A DNA stretch of 64,000 nucleotides. Source: Billgrantia lactosivorans. GTDB lineage: Bacteria; Pseudomonadota; Gammaproteobacteria; Pseudomonadales; Halomonadaceae. The stretch covers positions 310,001-374,000 of the forward strand of contig NZ_QHGY01000001.1 of assembly GCF_003254665.1 (NCBI RefSeq). The letters are read 5' to 3'. The first letter of the stretch is position 1. Every line of letters begins with the position of its first letter. The notes beneath the pieces were generated by a model. It saw only the letters and a program-made list of their open reading frames with translations, ran no database searches and had not been told where the DNA came from. Position numbers and translations under genes: made by a program. This document shows, one piece after another, positions 33,787 to 43,127 of this stretch.

Positions 33787-34794
33787 ATGTCCGAGGACGA
33801 TGCCGCCCTGCTCGCCCGCTGCCATCATCCGCTGGTGAGGGACCTGGCCTGGCTCCTGCTGGCTCCCGACCTGATTGCCACGCCCTGGCCGGGCCGTCCC
33901 AGCCGAGCGACCCTGGGCCTGGGAGCGGCGGCTCAGCTGCACGCCTACCTCGACGCGCTCGAAGCCGGCCCCCAGGCATTGGAGCGACGTGTGGGCGATA
34001 CCGTCGATGGCCGCATGGGACATTATCACGAACGCCTTTGGCACTACCTGCTCGACACCGCCCCGGGGACCCGCCTGCTGGCCAGCAACCTGCGCATTCA
34101 CGCCGGCAAGCGCACCCTGGGCGAGCTCGACGTGCTCTACCGCCGGCTCGACGACCCGACGCCGGTGCATCTCGAGGTGGCCATCAAGTTCTATCTGGGG
34201 CTGCCGGAAGGACCAGGCACCCCGCGGGCGCAGGCACGCTGGATCGGCCCCGGCGGGGCCGACAGCCTGGCCACCAAGCGCGAGCACCTGGACCGTCACC
34301 AGCTGCGCCTGACCGAGCGCGCCGAAACCCGCCTGACGATCCGCCAGCATATCCAGCCCCGCGACATCGGTCCCAGCGGGGAAGGCGCCATCCGATGCCA
34401 GCTGGCGATGCCGGGCGTGCTCTTCTACCCCTGGCACCGTGCCCTGCCCGCACCACACGAGGCGGCAGCCGACCATCTGCGCGGGCAGTGGCTCCACTGG
34501 CGAGACTGGCGACGCCTGCGCGACGGCCTGGCACGCCGCACCCGTGCCGCCTGGCTGGTGAAGCCTCACTGGCTGGCGCTACCCCGTGACGAAGCGTTCC
34601 TGCCGCTGCGTGACGTCGAGGCCCGCCTGGCACAGCACTTTTCGCGCCCCGCCTCGCCGGTGCAGATAGCACTGCTCGGCCCCGGTCGAGAGGGCCGCCA
34701 CCGTCGGCTGTTCGTCGTCGACGACAGCTGGCCGCTACAGGTTCCGCTTCCGCCACGGCCCCCTCCATCCCCAAACGCCGGCGCCCGGCCATAG
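33787..34794 (+). CDS. DUF1853-family protein, PD-(D/E)xK nuclease-like
   Basis: A 335-residue cytoplasmic protein matching the DUF1853 pattern as I know it. The central block ASNLRIHAGKRTLGELDVLYRR...PVHLEVAIKFYLGLP has the form of a PD-(D/E)xK nuclease core: E82 in an N-terminal helix, D115, E130 and K134. The exact ExK spacing is altered (E-V-A-I-K), so activity is uncertain. A Pro-rich tail ends the protein. The function is not known. It is convergent with cysS, with a hairpin between them. Confidence 0.75.
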   Translation: MSEDDAALLARCHHPLVRDLAWLLLAPDLIATPWPGRPSRATLGLGAAAQLHAYLDALEAGPQALERRVGDTVDGRMGHYHERLWHYLLDTAPGTRLLASNLRIHAGKRTLGELDVLYRRLDDPTPVHLEVAIKFYLGLPEGPGTPRAQARWIGPGGADSLATKREHLDRHQLRLTERAETRLTIRQHIQPRDIGPSGEGAIRCQLAMPGVLFYPWHRALPAPHEAAADHLRGQWLHWRDWRRLRDGLARRTRAAWLVKPHWLALPRDEAFLPLRDVEARLAQHFSRPASPVQIALLGPGREGRHRRLFVVDDSWPLQVPLPPRPPPSPNAGARP

Positions 34795-34803
34795 CCGGGC
34801 GCC
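34780..34803. terminator. Hairpin between convergent DUF1853 and cysS genes
   Basis: GGCGCCCGGC and its reverse complement form a perfect 10-bp stem around a CATA loop. The hairpin overlaps the DUF1853 stop and lies just beyond the cysS stop. No clear U-run follows on either strand, so it may act with Rho or only as a 3'-end protecting structure for both transcripts. Confidence 0.55.
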
Positions 34804-34820
34804 GCAAGCCGGTCGTGCCG

Positions 34821-36224
34821 CTACTGCCCAGGCGACTCGAAGATCCAGCTCGTGCCGTCGCGCGAGTCCTTGAGCACGATACCCAGCGCGGCGAGCTCGT
34901 CGCGAATCGCATCGGCCGTGGCGAAGTCCCTTGCCCGCTTGGCTTCGGCTCGCTGGGCGATGCGCGCCTCGATCTCCTGCTCCGACAGCGGCAGCGCCGC
35001 CTGGCCGCCCTTGAGGAAGGCCTGCGGCGCCTGGCCGAACAGCCCCAGCACCCCGCCCAGGCGACGCAGTTCCTGTGCCAGGCCTGGCGCAAGAGCTGGC
35101 GCCTCCTTCTTGGCTCGGTTGAGTTCCCGCACCAGCTCGAACAGCACCGAGAGCGCCTCGGCCGTATTGAAGTCGTCGTCCATGGCGGCGGCGAAGCGCT
35201 CGCCGAAGCTGGCATCCACCTCGCCCTTTGCGCCCTGCACCGCGTCAGCCACCCCGTCGAGGGCGGTGTAGAAACGCTCCAGCGACTTGCGCGCCTCGGC
35301 CAGCGACTCGGGGGCATAGTTGATCGGGCTGCGATAGTGGCTCGCCACCAGCAGGTAGCGCACCACCTCGGGGTCATGGACCTCGAGCACCTCGCGGATG
35401 GTGAAGAAGTTGCCCAGCGACTTGGACATCTTCTCCTGGTTCACGCGCACCGCCCCGGCATGCATCCAGGTATTGACGAAGGGCTTGCCGTTGGCCGCCT
35501 CGGACTGGGCGATCTCGTTCTCGTGATGCGGAAAGGTCAGGTCCGGGCCGCCGCCGTGGATGTCGAACGTCTCGCCCAGGCAGCACTTCGACATGGCCGA
35601 GCACTCGATGTGCCAGCCCGGCCGCCCCTCGCCCCAGGGCGAGGGCCAGCTCGCCTCGCCCGGCTTGGCGGCCTTCCACAGCACGAAGTCGAGCGGATCC
35701 TCCTTGTGCCGGTCGACCTCCACCCGGGCGCCGGCGCGCATCTCGTCGGGGTTGCGGTTGTTGAGCTTGCCGTAGTCCGCGAACCTGCGCACGCGGTAGT
35801 AGACGTCGCCGTTGTCCGCCGCATAGGCGTAGCCCTTGGCGATCAGGGTCTCGACCATGGCGACGATCTCGGGCACGTGTCCGGTGGCACGCGGCTCGCG
35901 GTCCGGGCGCTGCACCCCGAGTCGCGCCTCGTCCTCGTGCATGGCGGCGATCATGCGCTCGGTCAGGGCGGCGATGCTCTCGCCGTTCTCGTCGGCGCGC
36001 CTGAGGATCTTGTCGTCGATGTCGGTGATGTTGCGCACGTAGGTGACGTCGTAGCCGCGCCAGCGCAGGTAGCGGGTGATCACGTCGAACGCCACCATCA
36101 CCCGGGCGTGGCCCAGGTGGCAGTAGTCGTAGACCGTCATGCCGCAGACGTACATGCGTACCTTGCCCGGCTCGATCGGCGTGAACGTCTCCTTGCGGCG
36201 CGTCAGCGTGTTGTAGATCTGCAT
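34821..36224 (-). CDS. cysS: Cysteinyl-tRNA synthetase
   Basis: A 467-residue class I synthetase that charges tRNA-Cys. Zinc ligand [16 protein letters not shown] near the N-terminus also contains the HIGH-like [23 protein letters not shown] and the KMSKS loop (EKMSKSLGN) are complete. Length is normal. The start ATG is 1 bp after the glnS stop, and an upstream in-frame ATG is rejected. It is co-transcribed with glnS, as in Pseudomonas. Confidence 0.97.
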   Translation of the reverse strand: MQIYNTLTRRKETFTPIEPGKVRMYVCGMTVYDYCHLGHARVMVAFDVITRYLRWRGYDVTYVRNITDIDDKILRRADENGESIAALTERMIAAMHEDEARLGVQRPDREPRATGHVPEIVAMVETLIAKGYAYAADNGDVYYRVRRFADYGKLNNRNPDEMRAGARVEVDRHKEDPLDFVLWKAAKPGEASWPSPWGEGRPGWHIECSAMSKCCLGETFDIHGGGPDLTFPHHENEIAQSEAANGKPFVNTWMHAGAVRVNQEKMSKSLGNFFTIREVLEVHDPEVVRYLLVASHYRSPINYAPESLAEARKSLERFYTALDGVADAVQGAKGEVDASFGERFAAAMDDDFNTAEALSVLFELVRELNRAKKEAPALAPGLAQELRRLGGVLGLFGQAPQAFLKGGQAALPLSEQEIEARIAQRAEAKRARDFATADAIRDELAALGIVLKDSRDGTSWIFESPGQ

Positions 36225-36225
36225 G

Positions 36226-37935
36226 TCAGCCCTTCTTCTGGCCATCTTGCTTCTGGGCTTCTTGCTTCTGAACCTTGGCCCAGCTGTCCTTCAGCCCAAC
36301 GGTACGATTGAACACCAGCCTGCCGTCGCGACAGGCGTGGCGATCGGCACAGAAGTAGCCCACGCGCTCGAACTGGAAGCGCGACTCGGGGGCGGCGTCG
36401 GCCAGACTCGGCTCGCCCATGGCCTGGCACACCTGCAGCGAGTCGGGGTTGAGATGCTCGAGGAAGTCGGCGTCCTTGTCCTTGTCGGGCTGCTCGACCA
36501 GGAACAGGTTGTCGTAGAGGCGCACCTCCATCGGCACCGCCTGGGCGGCGCTGACCCAGTGAATCACCCCCTTGACCTTGCGCCCTTCGGGGTTTCTGCC
36601 CAGGGTGTCGAAATCCACCGAACAGCGCAGCTCCACGATCTCGCCGGCAGCGTCCTTCACCACCTCGTCGCAGCGGATCACGTAGGCGTTGCGCAGGCGC
36701 ACCTCCTGGCCCGGCGCCAGGCGGAAGAACTTCTTCGGCGGCTCCTCCATGAAGTCGTCGCGATCGATGAAGAGCTCGCGGGCGAACGGCACACGGCGTA
36801 CGGGCATGTCCTCGCGTGCCGGGTGGCCGGGCACTTCGTAGACCTCTTCGTGATCCTCGGCCACGTTGGTCAGCACCACCCGGAGCGGATTGAGCACGCA
36901 CATGGCCCGCGGCGCATTGTCCTCGAGGTCGGCGCGAATGGCGTGATAGAGCATGGCGATGTCGACCAGGCCACCGTCGGCGCGGGTGACGCCGATCATC
37001 TCGCAGAACTTGCGGATCGAGGCCGGTGTATAGCCACGCCGACGCATGCCGGAGATGGTCGGCATGCGCGGGTCGTCCCAGCCGTCGACGATGCCCTCGT
37101 CCACCAGCAGCTTGAGCTTGCGCTTGGAGGTCAGGGTGTAGTTCATGTTGAGCCGGGCGAACTCGATCTGGCGCGGCTTGGCCGGCACCGGCAGGTTGTC
37201 GAGGAACCACTCGTAGAGCGGCCGGTGATCCTCGAACTCCAGCGTGCAGATCGAGTGAGTCACCCCCTCGATGGCATCCGACTGGCCATGGGCGAAATCG
37301 TAGGAAGGGTAGATCTTCCAGCTGTCGCCGGTCTGGTGGTGATGGGCATGGCGGATACGGTAGAGAATCGGATCGCGCAGGTTGATGTTGGGCGCGGCCA
37401 TGTCGATCCTGGCCCGAAGCACCCGCTCCCCTTCGTTGAACTCGCCGGCGCGCATCCGCTCGAGCAGCTCGAGGCTCTCCTGCGGGTCGCGGTCGCGCCA
37501 CGGGCTGGCGCGCCCCGGCTCGGTCAGGGTGCCGCGATACTCGCGAATCTCGTCGGGCGACAGGTCGTCGACGTAGGCCTTGCCCTCGCGAATCAGGTGC
37601 TGCGCCCAGGCGTAGAGCTGATCGAAGTAGTCGGAGGCGTAGCGCACCGGACCGGCCCACTCGAAGCCGAGCCAGCTGACGTCCTCCTTGATGGCATCGA
37701 TGTAGGCCTGCTCCTCCTTGGCCGGGTTGGTATCGTCGAAGCGCAGATGACAATCCCCGCCGAACATCTCGGCCAGACCGAAATTCAGGCAGATCGACTT
37801 GGCGTGCCCGATGTGCAGGAAGCCGTTGGGCTCCGGCGGGAAGCGGGTGACGACCTTGTCGACGCGACCGGCCTCGATCTCGTCATAGATCTGGTTGCGG
37901 ATGAAATTCGGCGCACTGGCGTTTTCACTGCTCAT
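36226..37935 (-). CDS. glnS: Glutaminyl-tRNA synthetase
   Basis: A 569-residue class I synthetase that charges tRNA-Gln. HIGH motif is HIGHAKS in [17 protein letters not shown], read here in parts. The second motif is TSKRKLKLL, with Thr replacing Met of the usual [23 protein letters not shown] and the C-terminal anticodon-binding beta barrels are recognisable. It is first of the glnS-cysS pair and divergent from ppiB. Confidence 0.97.
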   Translation of the reverse strand: MSSENASAPNFIRNQIYDEIEAGRVDKVVTRFPPEPNGFLHIGHAKSICLNFGLAEMFGGDCHLRFDDTNPAKEEQAYIDAIKEDVSWLGFEWAGPVRYASDYFDQLYAWAQHLIREGKAYVDDLSPDEIREYRGTLTEPGRASPWRDRDPQESLELLERMRAGEFNEGERVLRARIDMAAPNINLRDPILYRIRHAHHHQTGDSWKIYPSYDFAHGQSDAIEGVTHSICTLEFEDHRPLYEWFLDNLPVPAKPRQIEFARLNMNYTLTSKRKLKLLVDEGIVDGWDDPRMPTISGMRRRGYTPASIRKFCEMIGVTRADGGLVDIAMLYHAIRADLEDNAPRAMCVLNPLRVVLTNVAEDHEEVYEVPGHPAREDMPVRRVPFARELFIDRDDFMEEPPKKFFRLAPGQEVRLRNAYVIRCDEVVKDAAGEIVELRCSVDFDTLGRNPEGRKVKGVIHWVSAAQAVPMEVRLYDNLFLVEQPDKDKDADFLEHLNPDSLQVCQAMGEPSLADAAPESRFQFERVGYFCADRHACRDGRLVFNRTVGLKDSWAKVQKQEAQKQDGQKKG

Positions 37936-38029
37936 GTCGTTGCGGCAAACCTCTGGTTGGATAGCGAATCCGGAAGGAGCCTCGGAGTTCGATGGGCCCG
38001 ACGCGCTTCGCGCATCGATGCAAAACCGC

Positions 38030-38036
38030 TATTATA
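38030..38036. promoter_or_regulatory. Overlapping divergent -10 elements for glnS and ppiB
   Basis: On the minus strand TATAAT (38031-38036) is a perfect -10 for glnS, with TTGGCG 19 nt upstream. On the plus strand TATTAT (38030-38035) could serve ppiB. The two -10 elements coincide, so the divergent promoters may compete. The -35 elements are weak, so confidence is limited. Confidence 0.4.
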
Positions 38037-38090
38037 ACGCCACGCCCATGCACGGCGCCAAGGCGCGCTCCTCAGGACAGGAAAACTTCG

Positions 38091-38600
38091 ATGATCATTC
38101 TCGAGACCAGCTTCGGCGACATCACCGTCGCCCTGAATCACGACCAGGCGCCCAAGACCGCGGCCAACTTCGAGCAGTACGTGCGCGACGGCCACTATGA
38201 CGGCACGCTCTTCCATCGCGTCATACCGGGGTTCATGATCCAGGGCGGCGGCTTCGACCAGGACTTCAACCAGAAACCGACCCGCGAGCCGATCGAGAAC
38301 GAAGCCGACAACGGCCTGAAGAACCTCACCGGCACCCTGGCCATGGCCCGCACCCAGGACCCCCACTCCGCCACCGCCCAGTTCTTCATCAACGTCGCCG
38401 ACAACGACTTCCTCAACCACAGCGGCAAGTCGATCCAGGGCTGGGGCTACTGCGTCTTCGGCGAGGTGGTCGAGGGCATGGACGTGGTCGAGCGCATCAC
38501 CGCCGTCGAGACCACGCGGCGCGGCATGCACGCCGACGTTCCCGCGGAGGACGTGGTCATCCAGCGTGCCTACGTCAAGGACGAGGCCAGCGACAGCTGA
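38091..38600 (+). CDS. ppiB: Peptidyl-prolyl cis-trans isomerase B (cyclophilin)
   Basis: A 169-residue cytoplasmic cyclophilin that speeds proline isomerisation. It lacks a signal peptide. The active-site segments [14 protein letters not shown] and [23 protein letters not shown] are complete, and [14 protein letters not shown] follows. Length is normal for PpiB (164 residues in E. coli). An AGGACAGGA region precedes the ATG. It lies upstream of lpxH, an order shared with Pseudomonas. Confidence 0.95.
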   Translation: MIILETSFGDITVALNHDQAPKTAANFEQYVRDGHYDGTLFHRVIPGFMIQGGGFDQDFNQKPTREPIENEADNGLKNLTGTLAMARTQDPHSATAQFFINVADNDFLNHSGKSIQGWGYCVFGEVVEGMDVVERITAVETTRRGMHADVPAEDVVIQRAYVKDEASDS

Positions 38601-38611
38601 TCGCCCTCTTC

Positions 38612-38635
38612 GGCACGCCCCCTTGCGGGCGTGCC
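38612..38635 (+). terminator. Hairpin after ppiB, possible terminator
   Basis: GGCACGCCC and GGGCGTGCC form a perfect 9-bp stem with a CCTTGC loop, 11 nt after the ppiB stop. Only a short T-run (CCCTTGTT) follows, so it would be a weak or partial terminator before lpxH. Confidence 0.45.
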
Positions 38636-38667
38636 CCCTTGTTCGACCGAGCCCGCGAGACACGGCC

Positions 38668-39429
38668 ATGACCACCACCCTGCTGATTTCCGACCTGCAC
38701 CTGCACCCCGATGCCCCCGAGGTCACCGAAGGCTTTCTCGGCTGGCTCGGCCGGCGCGCCCGCGGTGCCGATGCGCTCTACATATTGGGCGACTTCTTCG
38801 AAGCCTGGATCGGTGACGACGTGCTCGACCACGCCGAGCGTGATCCCAGCGGCACTGCCGCGCTGGCCATTCGCGTCGCCGGTGCGCTGCGCCAGCTGGC
38901 CGACGACGGCACGGCCATCTACCTGATGCACGGCAACCGCGACTTCCTGCTCGGCCATCGCTTCGCCGCGGCGGCCGGGGCCAAGCTGGTCACCGACCCG
39001 GCCGTGCTGCGCTTCGCCGACGAACCGGTGCTGCTGATGCACGGCGACAGCCTGTGCACCCGCGACGAGGCCTACATGGCCTTCCGCCAGCAGGCCCGCA
39101 ATCCGGCCTGGCAGGAACAGGTCCTGGCCATGCCGCTGGCCGATCGCATCCAGTTGGCTGCCCAGCTGCGCCAGCAGTCGGGCGAGGCGACTTCCAACAA
39201 GGCCGAGGACATCATGGACGTCACGCCGGAGGAGGTCGTGCGTACCATGCGCGACCATGGCGTCAACACGCTGATCCACGGGCACACCCACCGCCCTGCC
39301 GTGCACGAGTTCGAGATCGACGACCGTCCCGCCCGTCGTATCGTGCTGGGCGACTGGCAGCCCGGCCGCGGCTGGGAGGTCGAGATCGGCCCCGACGGCG
39401 ATCCACTGCTACGGCATTTCGCCCTCTAG
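38668..39429 (+). CDS. lpxH: UDP-2,3-diacylglucosamine hydrolase
   Basis: A 253-residue calcineurin-type metallophosphoesterase that cleaves UDP-2,3-diacylglucosamine to lipid X in lipid A synthesis at the inner membrane. Metal ligands are in [36 protein letters not shown] and HGHTHRP. The full set and the length match LpxH rather than LpxG or LpxI. It is downstream of ppiB, as in Pseudomonas and E. coli relatives. Confidence 0.95.
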   Translation: MTTTLLISDLHLHPDAPEVTEGFLGWLGRRARGADALYILGDFFEAWIGDDVLDHAERDPSGTAALAIRVAGALRQLADDGTAIYLMHGNRDFLLGHRFAAAAGAKLVTDPAVLRFADEPVLLMHGDSLCTRDEAYMAFRQQARNPAWQEQVLAMPLADRIQLAAQLRQQSGEATSNKAEDIMDVTPEEVVRTMRDHGVNTLIHGHTHRPAVHEFEIDDRPARRIVLGDWQPGRGWEVEIGPDGDPLLRHFAL

Positions 39430-39456
39430 CGGCCGCTGCCAGTGCTGAACATCACG

Positions 39457-40494
39457 CTACTGGCCTTGCACGCGGCATGCCTGCAGGGCCGCGAGGGTCG
39501 CTTCGGCTGACGGCATGAGCTCCGCCTCGGCGATCAGTTCCAGGCGGGAATCCCTGCGCCAGGCGCTCGCAGCCAGGCTCGCCACGCCATCTCCCCGGTT
39601 GTAGAGTTGCCAGCCCGCCTCGGTATGCAGCACGCCCTTGACCCGCAGCCGCGGCGGCAGGCGATCCAGCACACGGGTCAAGCGGTCGAGATCAAAGACC
39701 TCCGCCGGGCTCCAGCGCCAGCTCAGGGTATGGTAGCCGAGTGCCTGGCCGCTCTTCTGCTGCGGCTGCCCCGGCAGCGGTTCGGCCTCGGCAAACGCAT
39801 CCAGCATCACCACCTGCGGTTCCGCTTCGCGCAGGGCCCCGTGTGCAGCGCTGGACCGCCGCTCGGCCGCGCCGCGATGGGGACCGCTCTCCAGCAGCAG
39901 CGATATCGGCAGCTCGCCATGGGGCGCCCGGGCCACCCACTTCTTCGCCGGCCACAGTTCCTCGACGTGCTGGCGAGCGACGTGCAGCTGCTCAGCCGTG
40001 GCCCGGTCGGTCATGGTCAGCGCCACCGCATCGGCCATGGCCAGCTGGTCGTTGAACGTCTCGTGCTCGCGCGCCCGGGGATCGTCGAGCCGGGCCGGGT
40101 CGAGCAGAACGACGACATCGCGCAGCTCGAGGACCTCCGCGAAGGCCTCGCCACGCAGCACGTCGAGCAGGCCCGCCGGGTGGCCGAGCCCTGACGGCTC
40201 GATGATGAGACGATCGGGACGATGGCGATGCAGCAGATTGACCAGGGTGGCCTGCAGCACGAACGCCAGCTGACAGCAGAGGCAGCCCCCCGGCAGTCCC
40301 TTGACGATGACGTCGTCACTCGCCTCGAACATGGCCTGGTCGATGCCGACCTGGCCGAACTCGTTGACCAGGACCGCCCAGCGTTCCTGCGGCGGTTTCT
40401 GTTCGATCAGGCGGCGGATCAGCGTGGTCTTGCCGCTGCCGAGAAAACCGGTGAAGAGGTGGACGGGTATCGCGGCGAGGTGGACGTCACTCAT
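39457..40494 (-). CDS. COG0523 (CobW/YjiA-type) GTPase, probable zinc-regulated metallochaperone
   Basis: A 345-residue G3E-family GTPase. Walker A is GFLGSGKTTLI, the conserved E-F-G is in NEFGQVGIDQ, the metal-binding CxCC motif is GGCLCCQ, and EPSGLGHP follows. A C-terminal CobW_C domain (YHTLSWRWSPAEVFD...GVLHTEAGWQLYN) is present. COG0523 proteins handle zinc, cobalt or iron; a Zur-like box 24 bp upstream suggests expression under zinc starvation. Residues 205-225 form a variable charged loop. The gene lies alone between lpxH and ppiD. Confidence 0.9.
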   Translation of the reverse strand: MSDVHLAAIPVHLFTGFLGSGKTTLIRRLIEQKPPQERWAVLVNEFGQVGIDQAMFEASDDVIVKGLPGGCLCCQLAFVLQATLVNLLHRHRPDRLIIEPSGLGHPAGLLDVLRGEAFAEVLELRDVVVLLDPARLDDPRAREHETFNDQLAMADAVALTMTDRATAEQLHVARQHVEELWPAKKWVARAPHGELPISLLLESGPHRGAAERRSSAAHGALREAEPQVVMLDAFAEAEPLPGQPQQKSGQALGYHTLSWRWSPAEVFDLDRLTRVLDRLPPRLRVKGVLHTEAGWQLYNRGDGVASLAASAWRRDSRLELIAEAELMPSAEATLAALQACRVQGQ

Positions 40495-40517
40495 GGGGCA
40501 CTCTGTCGGCGTGAATC

Positions 40518-40530
40518 GTTATAGAGTAAC
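40518..40530 (-). promoter_or_regulatory. Zur-box-like operator upstream of the COG0523 GTPase
   Basis: GTTATAGAGTAAC matches the gammaproteobacterial Zur consensus GTTATAnTATAAC at 10 of 12 defined positions. On the transcribed strand it contains TATAAC, a plausible -10 element, only 24 bp before the start codon, where Zur-Zn would block RNA polymerase. Zur itself is not in the window. Confidence 0.65.
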
Positions 40531-40603
40531 ATATCTGCTCTTGGTCTCCACCGGCCGCCTTGGATCATGGCAGCAAGAAGATAACGGTATAATTCAGCAT
40601 GAT

Positions 40604-40626
40604 GAAAAAGGGAGCCGAGGCCCCCT
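40604..40626 (-). terminator. Probable rho-independent terminator of ppiD
   Basis: On the minus strand GGGGGCC...GGCTCCC forms a short G/C-rich stem with one mismatch, followed by TTTTT. It lies 25-48 nt after the ppiD stop and before the control region of the GTPase gene. Confidence 0.6.
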
Positions 40627-40650
40627 CTTCATGGTGATGGCCGATCCGGT

Positions 40651-42468
40651 TCAGTAGCGCTCGATCTCGGCGGTCTCGCGCAGGTGGTTGCGCAGGCCCT
40701 GGATGGCCGCCTGCGCTCGCAGCTGCTGTGCCATGCGCGCCACGAACGCCTCGGTCTCTTCGTCGGCCTCGCCGGCTTCCACGCTGTCCAGCGCAATCAG
40801 CGTGACACGCTCATCGTCACCGACGTGGCCGAAGACGGACTCGTCGCCTTCGGGGTGCGGCAGCTGGAAGGCTGCCCGCAGCACCGAGCGGGGCACGTCG
40901 TCCTGCTGTCGCGTGGCTCGCTCGACCCGCTGCCAGTCGAGATCGAGCTCTTCGCCGGCACGCAGCTGCTCGACCTGGTCCCTGGCCACATCGAGCAGGG
41001 CCTCGCGCTGCTTGCGCTGCTCGACGGCCGCGGCCACGCGGTCGCGCACCTCCTCGAGCGGCAGCACGGTGGCCTCGCGGTGCTCGGCGACCCGCAGCAC
41101 CATGCGGCGATCCTCGTCGAGCTCGATGACCTCGCTGTTGAAACCCTCGACCAGCACGTCTTCGCTGAAGGCGGCGCTCATCACGCCAGGCTCGGATAGC
41201 ACGCCGCCGCCTCCGTCGCGCGACACCCAGTCGCTTTCGTGCAGTTCGAGCTCATGACTCTCGGCCACACTGGCGAGATCGTCGGCCGCGAAGCTGTCGT
41301 CGATGAGGGCCTGCACCCGACGGTTGTACTCGTCGTTGACCTGTTCGAGCGCGAGTTCACGCGCAATCTCGTCGCGCACTTCCTCGAGAGGGGGCTGATC
41401 GAGCTCCGTGACCTGGATCAGGTGCAGGCCGTTGTCGGTCTCGACGATGTCGGACACCTGGCCGGGCGACAGCGAAAACGCCGCCTCGTCGAACTCGTCC
41501 CCGAAGAAACCGCGGCTGATGACTCCGAGGTCACCGCCCTGCTCGGCCGTCGAGGGATCCTCGGAGAACTCGAGGGCCAGCTCGTCGAACGATTCGCCCT
41601 CGGCCAGGCGCTCACGCACCTCCTCGAGGCGAGTCACGGCTTCCTCGCGGCTGCGCTCGCCGTCGAGCGACAGCATGATGTGCGACACGCGACGATCGGC
41701 ATCCCGCCCGCGCTCCTCCCACGCCTGGCGAATCGCCTCCTCGTCCACCTCGACCTGCTCGGCCATCTCCTCACGGTCGGCGATCACGTACTCGAGGCGT
41801 ACCTGCTCGGGCCGCTGGTAGCGCTCGCGATTCTCCTGGTAATAGGCCTCGAGATCCGCATCGCTGACCTCCACCGACTCATCGAGATCCTCCGCCCCCA
41901 GGGTGTGATAGCGGAAGCTGCGAACCTGGCGCTGCAGCGAGGCCAGCGCTTCGCGTTCGTTCTCGAGCACGAAGTCGCTGACCGTCAACCCTTCCTGCAG
42001 CTGCTGGCGCTTGAGGTCGACACGCAGCGCCGAGCGGAACGATGTCGGGGTGAAGCCGGCACTGGCCAGGCGGTTTCGGAACAGGTCGGTATCGAAGCGG
42101 CCGCTCTGATCCTGGAATTCGGGCAGGGTCACGATGACCTGGTCGAGCTGCTCGTCGGAAAGGTAAAGTCCACCATCCTCGGCGAACGAGACCAGCAGCC
42201 GCTCGCCGATCATCTCGTCGAGTACCTGGCCGCGGAGAGCCCGCTCCTGCTCGGGCGGCACCTGACCGGAACGGATCGCGCGTTGCACTTCCATTTCCAG
42301 CTCCTGGCGCGTGATGGGCTGGCCATTGACCTCGGCCACCTCGTCGCCACCACCACCGAACAGCCCCACCAGGGACTCGACACCGAACAGGGCCATGGTC
42401 ACCACCACGGCACCCACGATGATCTTGGCGCCCCAGCTCCTGGAGCGATCACGAATACTTTGCAGCAT
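40651..42468 (-). CDS. ppiD: Periplasmic folding chaperone PpiD (SurA/parvulin-type)
   Basis: A 605-residue inner-membrane-anchored periplasmic chaperone associated with the Sec translocon. One N-terminal helix (about 15-35, AKIIVGAVVVTMALFGVESLV) is followed by a SurA-N-like domain (VNGQPITRQELEMEV), a parvulin domain (about 255-360; ISRGFFGDEFDEAAFSL) and a C-terminal helical domain. The protein is very rich in Glu and Asp. The parvulin active site is poorly conserved, as in E. coli PpiD. It lies downstream of hupB, the standard lon-hupB-ppiD order. Confidence 0.93.
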   Translation of the reverse strand: MLQSIRDRSRSWGAKIIVGAVVVTMALFGVESLVGLFGGGGDEVAEVNGQPITRQELEMEVQRAIRSGQVPPEQERALRGQVLDEMIGERLLVSFAEDGGLYLSDEQLDQVIVTLPEFQDQSGRFDTDLFRNRLASAGFTPTSFRSALRVDLKRQQLQEGLTVSDFVLENEREALASLQRQVRSFRYHTLGAEDLDESVEVSDADLEAYYQENRERYQRPEQVRLEYVIADREEMAEQVEVDEEAIRQAWEERGRDADRRVSHIMLSLDGERSREEAVTRLEEVRERLAEGESFDELALEFSEDPSTAEQGGDLGVISRGFFGDEFDEAAFSLSPGQVSDIVETDNGLHLIQVTELDQPPLEEVRDEIARELALEQVNDEYNRRVQALIDDSFAADDLASVAESHELELHESDWVSRDGGGGVLSEPGVMSAAFSEDVLVEGFNSEVIELDEDRRMVLRVAEHREATVLPLEEVRDRVAAAVEQRKQREALLDVARDQVEQLRAGEELDLDWQRVERATRQQDDVPRSVLRAAFQLPHPEGDESVFGHVGDDERVTLIALDSVEAGEADEETEAFVARMAQQLRAQAAIQGLRNHLRETAEIERY

Positions 42469-42503
42469 GCAGGCCTCGATTGCTGATTATTGGCTGGCTG
42501 TGG

Positions 42504-42523
42504 CGCCACATTATACGGTGGCG
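42504..42523 (-). promoter_or_regulatory. ppiD -10 element inside a short inverted repeat
   Basis: On the minus strand a perfect TATAAT (42510-42515) lies 42 nt before the ppiD ATG and is flanked by a CGCCAC / GTGGCG inverted repeat (42504-42509 and 42518-42523). The -35 is weak. The repeat may bind a regulator or be incidental. Confidence 0.4.
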
Positions 42524-42582
42524 GGTCGCCGCGGGCCATCGCGGCAGCCCGTCTCGCCCCGACGCGGGCGGCTACCGGCGCG

Positions 42583-42616
42583 AAAAAAGAAGGCGCATCG
42601 CCGAAGCGATGCGCCT
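42583..42616 (-). terminator. Rho-independent terminator of hupB
   Basis: A perfect 10-bp stem (42591-42600 with 42607-42616) encloses the loop CCGAAG. On the minus strand it is followed by TCTTTTTT. It lies 63 nt after the hupB stop and separates hupB from ppiD. Confidence 0.85.
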
Positions 42617-42678
42617 GATCGTTTGCTGCCGAGTTGCTTCGCCCGCGCTGGGACCGTCGGCGCAAATAATCCGTTGAC

Positions 42679-42951
42679 TCAGTTCACGGAGTCCTTGAGC
42701 GCCTTGCCAGCCTTGAACGTCGGTACCTTGGCTGCGCTGATCTGGATCGGCTGGCCTGTCTGCGGGTTGCGGCCGGTACGGGCGGCACGCTCCTTCACCG
42801 AGAAAGTACCAAATCCGACGAGTGACACGGTATCGCCTTTCTTGAGGCTTTCGGCGACCGTGTCGACCATGGCATCCAGTGCGCGAGACGCAGCGGCCTT
42901 GGGAATATCGGCAGACGCGGCGATGGCTTCGATCAGCTCGGATTTGTTCAC
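42679..42951 (-). CDS. hupB: DNA-binding protein HU-beta
   Basis: A 90-residue histone-like nucleoid protein. The HU pattern is complete: [42 protein letters not shown] (with the DNA-intercalating Asn-Pro) and [16 protein letters not shown], quoted in pieces. The start codon is GTG, with AAGGGGTGA just upstream, an atypical start for so abundant a protein. It lies between lon and ppiD, as in most gammaproteobacteria. Confidence 0.96.
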   Translation of the reverse strand: MNKSELIEAIAASADIPKAAASRALDAMVDTVAESLKKGDTVSLVGFGTFSVKERAARTGRNPQTGQPIQISAAKVPTFKAGKALKDSVN

Positions 42952-43082
42952 ACTTCACCCCTTGACTGTTTCGGAAAATGGCTCTAATCGGCGTGCCTTT
43001 CGCCGGCAACTCGATCACAGCATGGCTGCCAGTTTATAGCAATGCTGCAAAAGAGGTGTCAAGCAACTGCGGCGCCAAACCG

Positions 43083-43115
43083 CGTCATACCCGGGTTCTT
43101 CCCCAGGGTATGACG
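43083..43115. terminator. Hairpin downstream of lon
   Basis: CGTCATACCC (43083-43092) and GGGTATGACG (43106-43115) form a perfect 10-bp stem with a 13-nt loop, 13 nt after the lon stop. No U-run follows on the minus strand. It may attenuate read-through into hupB or stabilise the lon message. Confidence 0.5.
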
Positions 43116-43127
43116 CCACTATTATCG

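Noticed and set aside
36223..38037. A 604-codon frame antisense to glnS
   Set aside because: It is a mirror of the glnS codon pattern with no recognisable domain. glnS is unambiguous.
40581..40593. A second Zur box or a plus-strand promoter with a perfect TATAAT
   Set aside because: The palindrome is poor, the -35 spacing is wrong (about 22 nt) and no plus-strand gene follows; it probably reflects the AT-rich intergenic stretch.
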